Source: Seongchinamella unica (GTDB lineage: Bacteria; Pseudomonadota; Gammaproteobacteria; Pseudomonadales; Halieaceae). Taken from it: a stretch of DNA of 64,000 nucleotides. The stretch's first letter is position 1; each line of letters begins with the position of its first letter. The position numbers were made by a program, and so were the translations under genes. Shown here piece after piece: positions 8,352-17,140 of this stretch. Below the pieces are notes generated by a model. The model saw nothing but the letters and a program-made list of their open reading frames with translations, made no database searches and was not told the origin of the DNA. The stretch spans positions 1,479,724 through 1,543,723 of the forward strand of contig NZ_SMSE01000001.1 of assembly GCF_004354085.1 (NCBI RefSeq), in the 5' to 3' direction.

Positions 8352-9934
8352 CGATCGGGCGCGAATACCTGCCTGCCACCGATGCCGCCGTAGCCGAACT
8401 GGTGCTGCTCCACGGCTGGGGGGCTAACCGCGACATCTGGCGCTCGCTGTTGCCGGCGCTCAGGCCCTGGGCCAACCTTACCCTGCTGGATTTACCCGGC
8501 CTGGCACCCGGAATGCATCAGCCGGACCTGGACCTGGAAGGGCTGCTGCGGGCGATCGAAAGCAGTGTGCCCGGCCCCGCGGTCTATCTCGGCTGGTCCC
8601 TGGGCGGGCAACTGGCCATGGCTCTCGCCGCCCGGCGACCCGGGAAAACCACCGCGGTGATCACCCTTTGCAGCAGCCCCCGGTTTACCGCGACCGAGAA
8701 CTGGCCGGGGATGCCTGCTGCAACCCTGGCCCGGTTCAGCCAGATGGTGGCGGACAACCCGGTGACCGGCCTGCGCCGTTTCGACAGCCTGCAGGTGGCG
8801 GGAGCGGCGCGCGCCCGGGACCTGCTTCGTTCCCTGCAGGCCATGCGGGGCCGTTGCACTGAGAGCTCCCTGGACGTCGGTTTGCAGTGGCTGGCGCAAC
8901 TCGACCAGCGCGACGCCTGGTCGCGCATGGCCGTGCCCCAGTTGCACCTGCTGGGCGACAATGACCAGCTACTGGCGGCTGACATTGGCAGCGCCGTTGA
9001 TGATCTGCTGGCGGGCAACACCGCCGCCGAGGTGGCAACCCTGGCGGCTGCCAGTCACCTGGCCCCGCTGGAGCGCGGTGAAGAGATAACCGCCCGCCTG
9101 TACCGGTTTCTGCACGCCCGCGGACGCCTGCGACAGGCCGACCGGACTCCGGCCCCGGTGGCCAAGGCGGATGTGGCCCTGTCCTTCAGTCGCGCCGCGC
9201 CCCGTTACGATTCGGTCGCCAGACTGCAGCGGGACGTGGGGCTGGCCCTGCTGCATACCCTCGATGTACTGGACACGCAGCCCGGGACTGTCCTGGACCT
9301 CGGCAGTGGTACCGGTTATTTCTGCCCCGAGCTCCAGCGCCGTTTTCCCGCCGCCACCTACCTTGGCCTGGACCTGGCAGAGGGCATGGTGAGGTACGCG
9401 CGGGAAAACCATGCCGGGGCCGATAGCTGGGTGGTAGGCGATGCCGAGGCGCTGCCGCTGGCCAGTCATTCGGTTGACCTCATATTCAGCAGCCTGGCGC
9501 TGCAGTGGTGCCATCGTGCCGAACTGCTGTTTGCCGAGCTGGCCAGAGTGCTGCGCCCCGGCGGCCGCTGTGTGTTCAGCACCCTGGGGCCGCAAACCCT
9601 GAGAGAGCTGCGCGCCGCCTGGGCGGCAGTCGACCAGCACCAGCATGTGAACAGTTTCCTGCCCCTGGAAACACTGCATCGTGCGGCGCAGAGTCAGGGT
9701 GAGCTTGCATTGAACGTGACCGAGCAGGTCTACCGCATGGAATATAGCAAGGTGGGCGAGCTGTTGAACGAGCTGAAAACCCTGGGCGCCCACAACGTCA
9801 ACCGCAACAGGCCTGCCGGTCTCAGCAGTCGCCGGGTGTTGCAGGGGATGATGCGCGCCTACGAGGAGTGGCGGGAAGAGGACATTCTGCCGGCGACTTA
9901 CCAGGTATATTTTGGCTCTCTGGAGAAATTATGA
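8336..9934 (+). CDS. bioHC: Bifunctional BioH-BioC fusion
   Basis: A 532-residue fusion of the two enzymes that start and end pimeloyl assembly. Residues 1 to about 260 are the BioH alpha/beta hydrolase: [12 protein letters not shown] near 24, nucleophile elbow GWSLGG (Ser88), an acid in LLGDND near 208, and His241 in AASHLAPLE. Residues from about 275 to 532 are the BioC malonyl-ACP O-methyltransferase, with SAM motif VLDLGSGTG at 319-327 and ALQWCHR in the BioC-typical region. The start is TTG 8336, preceded by GGAGG (8321-8325); the open frame continues 93 codons upstream, but that stretch lies inside bioF. The stop overlaps bioD by ATGA. Such fusions are known in a few gammaproteobacteria. 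Confidence 0.9.
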   Translation: MPTAVTIGREYLPATDAAVAELVLLHGWGANRDIWRSLLPALRPWANLTLLDLPGLAPGMHQPDLDLEGLLRAIESSVPGPAVYLGWSLGGQLAMALAARRPGKTTAVITLCSSPRFTATENWPGMPAATLARFSQMVADNPVTGLRRFDSLQVAGAARARDLLRSLQAMRGRCTESSLDVGLQWLAQLDQRDAWSRMAVPQLHLLGDNDQLLAADIGSAVDDLLAGNTAAEVATLAAASHLAPLERGEEITARLYRFLHARGRLRQADRTPAPVAKADVALSFSRAAPRYDSVARLQRDVGLALLHTLDVLDTQPGTVLDLGSGTGYFCPELQRRFPAATYLGLDLAEGMVRYARENHAGADSWVVGDAEALPLASHSVDLIFSSLALQWCHRAELLFAELARVLRPGGRCVFSTLGPQTLRELRAAWAAVDQHQHVNSFLPLETLHRAAQSQGELALNVTEQVYRMEYSKVGELLNELKTLGAHNVNRNRPAGLSSRRVLQGMMRAYEEWREEDILPATYQVYFGSLEKL

Positions 9935-10608
9935 CCCGCACCTATTTCGTGACCGGCACCGACACCGAAGTTGGCAAAACCGCCGTCAGCTGTGCGTTGC
10001 TGGAGGCGGCCGCCAGTGCCGGTCTCAGCACCGCTGCAGTCAAACCGGTCGCTGCCGGCTGTGATGACCGCGGTCAGAATGAGGACGCCCTGCAGCTGAT
10101 GGCGAGCATGACCGCCCGGCTGGACTACGATCAGGTCAACCCGGTGGCCCTGCAGCCCGCCATTGCTCCGCATATTGCCGCGGCGCAGGCGGGTCGCAAC
10201 CTGCAGGCCTCGCGGCTGGCGGGGCTTTGCCGCGGGGTGATGATGGCCGGCAGCGACCTGGTGTTGATAGAGGGCGCAGGTGGCTGGCGCGTTCCGCTGT
10301 CCAGCCGCGAGACCCTGGCGGACCTGGCGCGGGAACTGGGGGTGGGCGTAATCCTGGTGGTGGGCATGCGCCTGGGCTGTATCAACCACGCCCTGTTGAC
10401 TGCCGAGGCAGTGCGCCGCGACGGCCTGCCACTGGCCGGCTGGGTGGCCAACCAGGCTGGCGAGACCATGAGCTGTTACCCGGAAAACCTGGACACCTTG
10501 CGGCGCTGGCTACCCGCGCCCTTGCTGGGCGAGATTCCCCGGCTCGACCCCTGGAATGCCCGCTCCGCCGCAGAATTCCTTTCTTTGCAGGCACTTATAG
10601 GTAAGTAA
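9931..10608 (+). CDS. bioD: ATP-dependent dethiobiotin synthetase
   Basis: A 225-residue P-loop ligase that closes the ureido ring of dethiobiotin. The N-terminal [17 protein letters not shown] holds the modified P-loop (GTDTEVGKT), followed by AAVKPVAAGC (catalytic lysine near 37) and LIEGAGGWRVPLS near 112. The start ATG at 9931 overlaps the bioHC stop, which implies translational coupling. It is the last gene of the biotin operon; no strong terminator is seen in the following 90 bp. Confidence 0.95.
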   Translation: MTRTYFVTGTDTEVGKTAVSCALLEAAASAGLSTAAVKPVAAGCDDRGQNEDALQLMASMTARLDYDQVNPVALQPAIAPHIAAAQAGRNLQASRLAGLCRGVMMAGSDLVLIEGAGGWRVPLSSRETLADLARELGVGVILVVGMRLGCINHALLTAEAVRRDGLPLAGWVANQAGETMSCYPENLDTLRRWLPAPLLGEIPRLDPWNARSAAEFLSLQALIGK

Positions 10609-10699
10609 GTGCTTGCTACATAATGTCGGGCGCCCTGCCTGATATGACACTTATAACCAGATTTCTCCCGCAACCGGGGCCTGACAGCGAAAAAGATAT

Positions 10700-10734
10700 T
10701 TGACTTTGCACCCGTTTTACGCAAAATGTGTGCA
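10700..10734 (+). promoter_or_regulatory. Putative promoter with overlapping dyad operator for the acyl-CoA dehydrogenase gene
   Basis: TTGACT (10700-10705) and CAAAAT (10722-10727) are spaced 16 bp. Overlapping them is a 28-bp dyad at 10707-10734: TGCAC, three bases, TTTT, four bases, AAAA, three bases, GTGCA. An operator covering both promoter boxes would suit repression, for instance by a TetR-type fatty-acid regulator; the regulator's identity is inference. A ribosome-binding site, AGAGGT, lies just before the ATG at 10807. Confidence 0.45.
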
Positions 10735-10806
10735 CTGCTTACATAGGCCCCGTGGCGTAGCGCTTGCTGCCAACCCCGGGTCGGACCATCGAAAGAGGTA
10801 ACCACC

Positions 10807-12597
10807 ATGCCAGAGTACAAGGCGCCCCTGCGCGATATCAGTTTTGTCATGAATGAAGTGCTGGAAGCGGAGAAGCTGTACCAGACTCTGCCCGGCTATG
10901 AAGAAGCGACCACCGACCTGATGAACGCGATCACCGAGGAAGGGGCGAAATTCTGTGAGGGCGTACTGGCTCCGCTGTACCAGAGCGGCGACCAGGAAGG
11001 CTGCACCTGGAGTGAAGAGGGCGTGAAAACCCCCACCGGCTTCAAGGAGGCCTACCAGCAGTTTGTGGAAAACGGCTGGCCCTCGCTCTCTGCCGACGTC
11101 GAGTACGGCGGCCAGGGCATGCCCAATCTGGTGGGAATTGTGAACACTGAAATGGTCGGCACCGCCAACTGGGCCTGGGGTATGTATCCCGGTCTCAGCC
11201 ACGGCGCGATCAAGACCATCGAAGAACACGGCAGTCCCGAGCAGAAGGACAAGTACCTGACTCGCCTGATCTCCGGCGAGTGGACCGGCACCATGTGCCT
11301 GACTGAATCCCATTGCGGTTCCGACCTGGGCCTGTTGCGCACCAAGGCCGAGCCCCAGGCCGATGGTTCCTATGCCATTACCGGCCAGAAGATTTTCATC
11401 AGTGCCGGCGAGCACGACATGACGGACAACATCATTCATATCGTTCTTGCCCGTCTCCCGGATGCCCCCGAGGGCACCAAGGGCATCTCCCTGTTTATCG
11501 TCCCCAAGGTCAACGTTAATGACGATGGCAGCCTGGGTGAGCGCAATCCCGTGCACTGTGCCTCTATCGAGCACAAGATGGGCATTCACGGTAACGCCAC
11601 CGCGGTGCTCAACTTCGACGGTGCCAGAGGCTACCTGATCGGCCCCGAAAACAAGGGCCTGAACTGCATGTTCACCTTCATGAATACCGCCCGTATCGGT
11701 ACGGCTGCCCAGGGCCTGGCGCACATGGAACTGTCCTTCCAGGGTGCCCTGGCCTATGCCAAGGACCGTCTGGCCATGCGCAGTCTGACTGGTCCCAAAA
11801 ACCCCAACGGCCCCGCCGACCCGATCATCGTGCACCCGGACGTTCGCCGCATGCTGCTGACCCAGAAGGCATTCGCCGAGGGCAGTCGCGCCATGCTGTA
11901 TTTCCTCTCCATGCAGGGCGATATCGTCGACAAGGGTAGCGAGGAAGAAGCCAGGGCAGCCGACGACCTGATGTCCCTGCTGACCCCCATCGCCAAGGCC
12001 TTCATGACGGAGACCGGTTACGAAGCGGCCAACCACGGCGTGCAGGTGTTTGGCGGTCACGGCTTTATCCAGGAGTGGGGTATGGAGCAGATCGTTCGCG
12101 ACTGCCGCATCGCCATGCTGTACGAGGGCACCACCGGTATCCAGGCGATGGACCTGATTGGCCGCAAGGTACTGGGCTCCGGCGGCAAGCTGCTGACCCA
12201 GTTTACCGCCATGATTGACGAGCTGGTGGCCAGTGGCAGTGAAGAAGACAAGCAGTTCCTCACCCCCCTCAAGGCGCACAGCGACGAGTGGCTGGGCCTG
12301 TCCATGAAGATCGGTGAAGCCGCCATGGCCAACCCGGATGAAGCCGGCGCCGCCGCCGTCGACTACCTGATGTACTCCGGGTACGTGACGCTGGCCTACT
12401 TCTGGGCCCGGATGGCGATTGTCGCCCGCCAGAAAATTGCCGAAGGTGGCGAGGACAAGTCCTTCTACGAAGCCAAGCTGATGACAGCCAAGTTCTACTT
12501 CGAACGCCTGTTGCCTCGCACCGAGTCGCTCAAGGCGACCATGTTGGCCGGCGCCGACAACCTCATGCAAATGCCCGAGGAGCTGTTCGCAGTCTGA
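10807..12597 (+). CDS. Acyl-CoA dehydrogenase, large form with C-terminal extension
   Basis: A 596-residue FAD enzyme of fatty-acid beta-oxidation. It is longer than the usual 380-400 residues because of an extra N-terminal segment and a C-terminal domain of the Acyl-CoA_dh_C type (from about 460). FAD and substrate motifs include MCLTESHCGSDLG near 165, GQKIFISAGEHD near 195 and, before the C-terminal domain, the catalytic-base region MLYEGTTGIQAMDLIGRKVL near 437. The substrate is probably a medium- or long-chain acyl-CoA, but chain length cannot be read from sequence. It is transcribed alone from the putative promoter upstream and followed by a strong terminator. Confidence 0.93.
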   Translation: MPEYKAPLRDISFVMNEVLEAEKLYQTLPGYEEATTDLMNAITEEGAKFCEGVLAPLYQSGDQEGCTWSEEGVKTPTGFKEAYQQFVENGWPSLSADVEYGGQGMPNLVGIVNTEMVGTANWAWGMYPGLSHGAIKTIEEHGSPEQKDKYLTRLISGEWTGTMCLTESHCGSDLGLLRTKAEPQADGSYAITGQKIFISAGEHDMTDNIIHIVLARLPDAPEGTKGISLFIVPKVNVNDDGSLGERNPVHCASIEHKMGIHGNATAVLNFDGARGYLIGPENKGLNCMFTFMNTARIGTAAQGLAHMELSFQGALAYAKDRLAMRSLTGPKNPNGPADPIIVHPDVRRMLLTQKAFAEGSRAMLYFLSMQGDIVDKGSEEEARAADDLMSLLTPIAKAFMTETGYEAANHGVQVFGGHGFIQEWGMEQIVRDCRIAMLYEGTTGIQAMDLIGRKVLGSGGKLLTQFTAMIDELVASGSEEDKQFLTPLKAHSDEWLGLSMKIGEAAMANPDEAGAAAVDYLMYSGYVTLAYFWARMAIVARQKIAEGGEDKSFYEAKLMTAKFYFERLLPRTESLKATMLAGADNLMQMPEELFAV

Positions 12598-12650
12598 CCA
12601 ATGCTGCTGGGGAGTCATCCCGATTTCGGGGGTGACATTCCCTACTTTCG

Positions 12651-12688
12651 AGGGGAGAATACGCGTAACCGTGTTCTCCCCTTTTTTT
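12651..12688 (+). terminator. Rho-independent terminator
   Basis: AGGGGAGAA pairs with TTCTCCCCT around an inner ACG/CGT stem, followed by seven T residues (12682-12688). It ends the acyl-CoA dehydrogenase transcript 54 bp after its stop. A separate small dyad (GTCATCCCGA...TCGGGGGTGAC, about 12613-12635) lies between the stop and the terminator. Confidence 0.85.
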
Positions 12689-12711
12689 ATACCCGAAAAG
12701 CGGGGGGGAGA

Positions 12712-12792
12712 TGGGGTCAGAGTAAAAACTCGCCCGGGTTCTGGCGTCGCAACAGCGGCCCAAGGTTCAGGCGAGTTTTTACTCTGACCCCA
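12712..12792. repeat. 81-bp palindromic element with GGGGTCAGAGTAAAA ends
   Basis: Two perfect 23-bp inverted arms (12712-12734 and 12770-12792) begin TGGGGTCAGAGTAAAAACT and enclose 35 bp. It looks like a mobile palindromic repeat. From memory, TGGGGTCAGAGTAAAA ends often flank IS200-like (REP-associated, Y1) transposase genes in gammaproteobacteria; no transposase gene is present here, so this would be a non-autonomous copy. It sits between the acyl-CoA dehydrogenase terminator and the DUF3094 gene. Confidence 0.75.
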
Positions 12793-12839
12793 AATACCCG
12801 GGAGCACGACAACCTGACCGATTGATGCAGTAGCCAAAC

Positions 12840-13052
12840 ATGACCAATGACCAGACCGAGCAAGACCGCTCCCACCAGAACAGCCTCTACCCGGAAGACC
12901 AGCAAAAGGTGGACGCATTCCTCAAGCGAGGGGTGAACTCGGTAGAACGCAAACCCTTCCGCCCGGGCCGCCTGCTCATCATGCTGGTCGTGGTGGTGAT
13001 GGGCCTGAGCATCTTCAGCCAGTGGCTGGCCCGCTGGGCGGGGGTTTACTAG
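12840..13052 (+). CDS. DUF3094-type small membrane protein
   Basis: A 70-residue protein. The middle segment LYPEDQQKVDAFLKRGVNSVERKPFRP resembles DUF3094 proteins of pseudomonads, which share the order SPEDQ...V(D/E)..L.....VERKPFRP. A single transmembrane helix follows (about 47-67, LLIMLVVVVMGLSIFSQWLA). The acidic, polar N-terminus is presumably cytoplasmic. No function is established for the family. The ribosome-binding site is weak. It directly precedes the tRNA-Pro gene. Confidence 0.75.
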   Translation: MTNDQTEQDRSHQNSLYPEDQQKVDAFLKRGVNSVERKPFRPGRLLIMLVVVVMGLSIFSQWLARWAGVY

Positions 13053-13063
13053 GCAACAGCCCA

Positions 13064-13092
13064 TTGGTTCGCCCCCAAGCATTTGGTATAGT
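13064..13092 (+). promoter_or_regulatory. Promoter of tRNA-Pro
   Basis: TTGGTT (13064-13069), a 17-bp spacer and TATAGT (13087-13092) are followed by a GC-rich discriminator (ACGCGGCC). That arrangement is typical of stringently controlled stable-RNA promoters. The start of transcription would fall near 13099, about 13 bp before the tRNA. Confidence 0.7.
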
Positions 13093-13111
13093 ACGCGGCC
13101 TCAACAAATCA

Positions 13112-13188
13112 CGGTGTGTAGCGCAGCCTGGTAGCGCACTTCCTTCGGGAGGAAGGGGTCGGAGGTTCGAATCCTCTCACACCGACCA
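13112..13188 (+). tRNA. proK: tRNA-Pro (anticodon CGG)
   Basis: A complete 77-nt cloverleaf. The acceptor arms CGGTGTG and CACACCG pair. The anticodon stem CTTCC/GGAAG encloses the loop TTCGGGA, which gives anticodon CGG and decodes CCG. The T arm is GGAGG-TTCGAAT-CCTCT, and the discriminator A is followed by an encoded CCA. The symbol is by analogy with E. coli proK, the CGG-reading proline tRNA. Confidence 0.96.
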
Positions 13189-13232
13189 ATTCGCGATAAA
13201 GTTCAGTACCCATCTATAACTAAAAATCTCAC

Positions 13233-13256
13233 AAGGCCCTGTTTGCAGGGCCTTTT
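13233..13256 (+). terminator. Rho-independent terminator of tRNA-Pro
   Basis: A 9-bp stem, AAGGCCCTG with CAGGGCCTT, around a TTTG loop, ending in TTTT. It lies 45 bp downstream of the tRNA. Confidence 0.85.
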
Positions 13257-13479
13257 CCGTTGCGCTTGTTGTATTGCTGGCCGCCCTCTGCCGATGGCGC
13301 TGGTGACACTGCGAACAGACAACCGGTTGCAGGAGTATTGACGCCGCAGTAGATGCCGATATCCCGATCAACCGCAATCAACACCCGTTTTCAGGTTGGT
13401 TTCAGCCTGGGTCATATGATGCGCGTTGGTCTTCGCCCCACACCCCGCGAAGCTGACTTGACAACAAGAGCGCACGACA

Positions 13480-15846
13480 ATGAAACACACAACCCATTTG
13501 CTGGCACTGCTGCTGGGCCTGAGCCTGTTGACCGCCTGTGGTGGCGGCAGCTCCTCGCCAAAGCATGACCAATCCCCCGTGATCGAGCAACCGGAAGAGG
13601 AAGTCGATCCCAACCTGGTCATCATCGAATCGGGTGAAGACTTCCAGCCCCGCCTTATGGAAGCCCTGATCGAAGCCCAGCCGGGACAGATCATCGAGCT
13701 GCCCGAAGGTGAATTCTTCTTCAGCTCCGCCATCAGCCTGGACGTGGACAACGTCACCATCCGCGGCCAGGGACAGGACAAGACCATTCTCAATTTCGAC
13801 GCCCAGACCAGCGGTGGCGAGAGCGTCCTGGTTACCAGCAATAATGTGGTACTGGAAAATTTCGCTGTGGTCGATCCGCCTTCCGATGGCATCAAATTCA
13901 AATTCAGCAATGGTGTCACCATGCGCGCACTGCGGGTGGAGTGGACCTGCGGGGCCTGTGGTGAGAATGGCGCCTATGGGATTTACCCGGTGCAAACCGA
14001 AAACGTGCTGATTGAAGACAGCATTGTTATCGGCGCCAGTGACGCCGGTGTCTACGTGGGCCAGTCCGACAAGATCATCGTGCGGCGCAACCACGTCTCG
14101 CTGAACGTGGCGGGCATCGAGATCGAAAACTCCAGCAACTCTGAGGTCTACGACAACGAAGCCATCGACAATACCGGCGGTGTACTGGTTTTCGACCTGC
14201 CCAACCTGTCCCGGGAAGGCGAGCGCACCAAGGTCTACAACAACGTCATTCGTGGCAACAACACCACCAACTTTGCCCCCGGCGGCAGTATCGTCGGCGT
14301 GGTTCCCACTGGTACCGGCATGCTGATCATGGCCTTCGACGACGTGGAGGTGTTCGACAATGTCATTGAGGACAACCAGTCTGCGGCGATTGTCGTGGTG
14401 CACTACGATATTGCCGGCCGCCCGACAGACGACGTTACCTACGACGGCGCGCCCCGGCGGGTCTACATTCACGACAACCACTACCGTAACAACGGCTACG
14501 AGCCGGCGGAACTTGCCGCGGAAGTCGCTCCCCTGTTCGCTGCCGTCGGTGGCCTGCCGGACGTATTTTACGACGGCATCGGCGAGGAAAACGGTCGTTT
14601 TGAAGATGCCGACCGGATTTGTGTCAACGAAGATGAAACGGTAACCGTGGGCATTCTCATGGGCGAGAACGGCCCGGCCGTAGATCGCGACTACTTCGAC
14701 TGCGCCCACGCCTCGTTGCCGGAAGTGGTACTGGATACCCCGGAAGAAATCAGTGAAGGGGAGAAACCGCTGACCGAGGAAGAAATCGCCGCGATCTGTA
14801 CCCCCGAAGGCGACGAGCCCAACCTGGACGCGGTGGAAGTCAATTGTGACAGCCTGTCCGCCTATAACCTGTTCGCGGATGCCAGTGATCCCCGCAGCGG
14901 CGCCAATAAGGGCATCGCTTACGACATGATCACTCCGCTGTTCACCGACTACGCGGCCAAGTACCGCTTCATTTTCGTACCCGAGGGCAAGCAGGCGGCG
15001 TATAACTCCCGCAGCAGCCTGGACTTCCCGGTGGGTACCATCATCGCCAAGACCTTCACCATGCCCCGGGATTTCCTCAACGAGGCCGCGGGGGAAGAGA
15101 TCATCGAGACCCGTCTGCTGATCCACCGCAAGGAGGGCTGGAAAGCGCTGCCGTTTATCTGGCGCGAGGACCTCAGCGACGCCGACCTGACCCTGGCCGG
15201 CGGCACGCGCGAAATCAGCTGGATTCACAGCGATGGCAACACTCGCAGCACCCAGTACGTGATTCCCGATGCCAACAGCTGCAAAACCTGTCACAGCACC
15301 GTTCGTTCCGAGTCCGGTAGCGGCGTCAACCAGGAGACGGTGATCACCCCGATAGGTCCCAAGGCACGCTTTCTCAACATGGACGGTCAGTACAATGGCA
15401 AGACCGTCAACCAGCTGGCCTATATGGAACAGCAGGGTGTGCTGGTGGGCCTGCCCGACGACCTGGCGACCATCGACACGGTACCGGCCTGGGATGACAA
15501 CGCGGCAGAGCTGCAAAACCGCGCCAAGGGTTATCTGGACGCCAACTGCGCCCACTGTCACAGCCCGGGCGGCTTTGCCAGCAATTCGGCACTGTTCCTG
15601 GAGTACTGGCGCGAAGTCGATACCGGCTACGGCATCTGCAAGACGCCGGTGGCTGCCGGGGCCGGCTCAGGTGGACTGCGTTTTGACATCGTTCCCGGCG
15701 ACGCTGACGCCTCCATCACCGCCTACCGCATGAACTCCAATGAGCCCGACGTGCGCATGCCGGAAATCGGCCGCAGCCTGGTTCACACCGAAGGTGTCGG
15801 CCTGATCCGCGAATGGATTAACAGCCTGCACGGCGCCTGCGAGTAA
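13480..15846 (+). CDS. Beta-helix / diheme cytochrome c fusion lipoprotein (SO2930-like)
   Basis: A 788-residue exported protein. The N-terminus has a lipoprotein signal (LSLLTACGGGSSS, Cys near 21). Residues of about 45-380 form a right-handed parallel beta-helix, seen as repeated short strands with NNVVLENF, NVLIEDSIVIG, DKIIVRRNHVS and NSEVYDNEA. Residues of about 440-788 contain two CXXCH haem sites, CKTCH (601-605) and CAHCH (690-694), as in the SO2930-family diheme cytochromes. In relatives the two parts are usually adjacent genes, and here they are one reading frame. The role is unknown; surface or periplasmic redox chemistry on a bound polymer is one possibility. A terminator follows at 15915. 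Confidence 0.85.
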   Translation: MKHTTHLLALLLGLSLLTACGGGSSSPKHDQSPVIEQPEEEVDPNLVIIESGEDFQPRLMEALIEAQPGQIIELPEGEFFFSSAISLDVDNVTIRGQGQDKTILNFDAQTSGGESVLVTSNNVVLENFAVVDPPSDGIKFKFSNGVTMRALRVEWTCGACGENGAYGIYPVQTENVLIEDSIVIGASDAGVYVGQSDKIIVRRNHVSLNVAGIEIENSSNSEVYDNEAIDNTGGVLVFDLPNLSREGERTKVYNNVIRGNNTTNFAPGGSIVGVVPTGTGMLIMAFDDVEVFDNVIEDNQSAAIVVVHYDIAGRPTDDVTYDGAPRRVYIHDNHYRNNGYEPAELAAEVAPLFAAVGGLPDVFYDGIGEENGRFEDADRICVNEDETVTVGILMGENGPAVDRDYFDCAHASLPEVVLDTPEEISEGEKPLTEEEIAAICTPEGDEPNLDAVEVNCDSLSAYNLFADASDPRSGANKGIAYDMITPLFTDYAAKYRFIFVPEGKQAAYNSRSSLDFPVGTIIAKTFTMPRDFLNEAAGEEIIETRLLIHRKEGWKALPFIWREDLSDADLTLAGGTREISWIHSDGNTRSTQYVIPDANSCKTCHSTVRSESGSGVNQETVITPIGPKARFLNMDGQYNGKTVNQLAYMEQQGVLVGLPDDLATIDTVPAWDDNAAELQNRAKGYLDANCAHCHSPGGFASNSALFLEYWREVDTGYGICKTPVAAGAGSGGLRFDIVPGDADASITAYRMNSNEPDVRMPEIGRSLVHTEGVGLIREWINSLHGACE

Positions 15847-15914
15847 CGCGGCCACAGGCAGTGAGAACAAAGATCGGCCTGTGAGTGTGTCTAAAAATAT
15901 CTCAGGACGTTGAC

Positions 15915-15949
15915 AAAATACCCGTATCGCCAGGTACGGGTATTTTTTT
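15915..15949 (+). terminator. Rho-independent terminator, possibly bidirectional
   Basis: A 12-bp stem (AAAATACCCGTA with TACGGGTATTTT) and an 8-base loop, followed by further T residues. It ends the beta-helix cytochrome transcript. The A-run on the other side could also serve the convergent epmB transcript, 128 bp away. Confidence 0.85.
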
Positions 15950-16077
15950 ATGCGCCGCTTAGAGTAAGCGTCTCGACCTCGCAGCTCCCGGTGATCTCGG
16001 CATCGGGGCCCGGATATACATCGCGGCGAGGTCTCTCAACTTGATATGGAACAGCTCAGTGGCCCTCAGTTCAAAGG

Positions 16078-17088
16078 CTAGCCGCGGATGCGGACCTTGG
16101 CCGGCTCCCCCGCCTCTTCGCGCACCAATCGCGGCACCAGGTAGCCGGGCAGGCGGCGCTCCAGCTGGCTGATGAGTGTTACCCCTTTCTCTTCCGGCAC
16201 ATCGAAATGCGCTGCACCGCGCACCTTGTCCAGCAGGTGCAGGTAGTAGGGCAGCACGCCCGCTGCGAACAGGGTCTCGCTGAGGTCCGCAAGCGCATCC
16301 TCGCTGTCGTTTATGCCCGCCAGCAGTACGGCCTGATTGAGGACCGGGATGTTCGCATCCAACAGCTTGTGCAGGGCAAGGCTGACCTCGCCGTTGATCT
16401 CGTTGCCGTGATTGCTGTGCACCACCATTACCGGCTGCAGTCGGGTGCTGGTCAGTGAGGCCAGCAGCCCGCCAGTGACCCGTGCCGGCAAGACGATCGG
16501 CATCCGGCTGTGAACCCGCAGGCGCTTGAGGTGGGGGATATCGGCCAGTTGCTCGACCAGGGTTGCCAGCTGCCGGTCAGAGACCAGCAGTGGATCACCG
16601 CCGCTGAGTATCACCTCGGTGATGCTGGCATCGGCGGCGATATGTTGCAGCGCGTCGTGCCACTGCTGGCGGCTATTGCGATTCTCGCTGTAGGGAAAAT
16701 GGCGGCGGAAGCAGTAGCGGCAGTTAATGGCGCATCCCCCGCTGAGAATCAGCAGGGCCCGGCCAGAATATTTCTGGATGATACCCGGGTGAGTGATGGC
16801 GTCCCCGGTTTCGCCCACCGGGTCGTCACTGTAGCCCCGGGTCGGCAGCAGCTCCAGCCTGTGACCCAGCACCTGCCGCAACAAGGGGTCTGCGGGGTCA
16901 CCCGGCCGCATCCGGGCGACAAAGCTGTGGGGTACCTTGAGGGCGAAGGACTGGCACGCGGCGCTGGAAAACCCGGTCTGTTCCGGAGTCAGCTGCAGCC
17001 GCGCGAGCAATTCCTCGCCGCAATTCACCGCGTCGCGTAATTGGGATTGCCAGTCGCTGGCGGGCTGGATATCGGCCAGGGGTATCAA
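16078..17088 (-). CDS. epmB: EF-P beta-lysylation protein EpmB (lysine 2,3-aminomutase family)
   Basis: A 336-residue radical SAM/PLP enzyme that makes (R)-beta-lysine for modification of elongation factor P. The iron-sulphur motif CAINCRYC gives Cys119, Cys123 and Cys126. EVILSGGDPLL follows near 158, and HSNHGNEING near 230 matches the family. The protein is shorter than clostridial lysine aminomutases (about 415), as EpmB proteins are. The predicted start is TTG 17088 with a weak ribosome-binding site, so the first residues are uncertain. epmA and efp are not in the window. Confidence 0.93.
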   Translation of the reverse strand: MIPLADIQPASDWQSQLRDAVNCGEELLARLQLTPEQTGFSSAACQSFALKVPHSFVARMRPGDPADPLLRQVLGHRLELLPTRGYSDDPVGETGDAITHPGIIQKYSGRALLILSGGCAINCRYCFRRHFPYSENRNSRQQWHDALQHIAADASITEVILSGGDPLLVSDRQLATLVEQLADIPHLKRLRVHSRMPIVLPARVTGGLLASLTSTRLQPVMVVHSNHGNEINGEVSLALHKLLDANIPVLNQAVLLAGINDSEDALADLSETLFAAGVLPYYLHLLDKVRGAAHFDVPEEKGVTLISQLERRLPGYLVPRLVREEAGEPAKVRIRG

Positions 17089-17140
17089 CGGTATTGTGTC
17101 CAGGTGTTGAGTGGCCGGCTATTCTACCAGCTGCGACGAC

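Noticed and set aside
10717-12918. A 733-codon open frame on the minus strand across the acyl-CoA dehydrogenase gene
   Set aside because: It is the antisense shadow of a well-supported gene with FAD motifs and a ribosome-binding site; its product is low-complexity (Gly, His, Val-rich), as expected of GC-rich antisense frames.
13402-15561. A 719-codon minus-strand frame opposite the beta-helix cytochrome gene
   Set aside because: Antisense of a gene with clear lipobox and CXXCH motifs; no recognisable domain or start signal.
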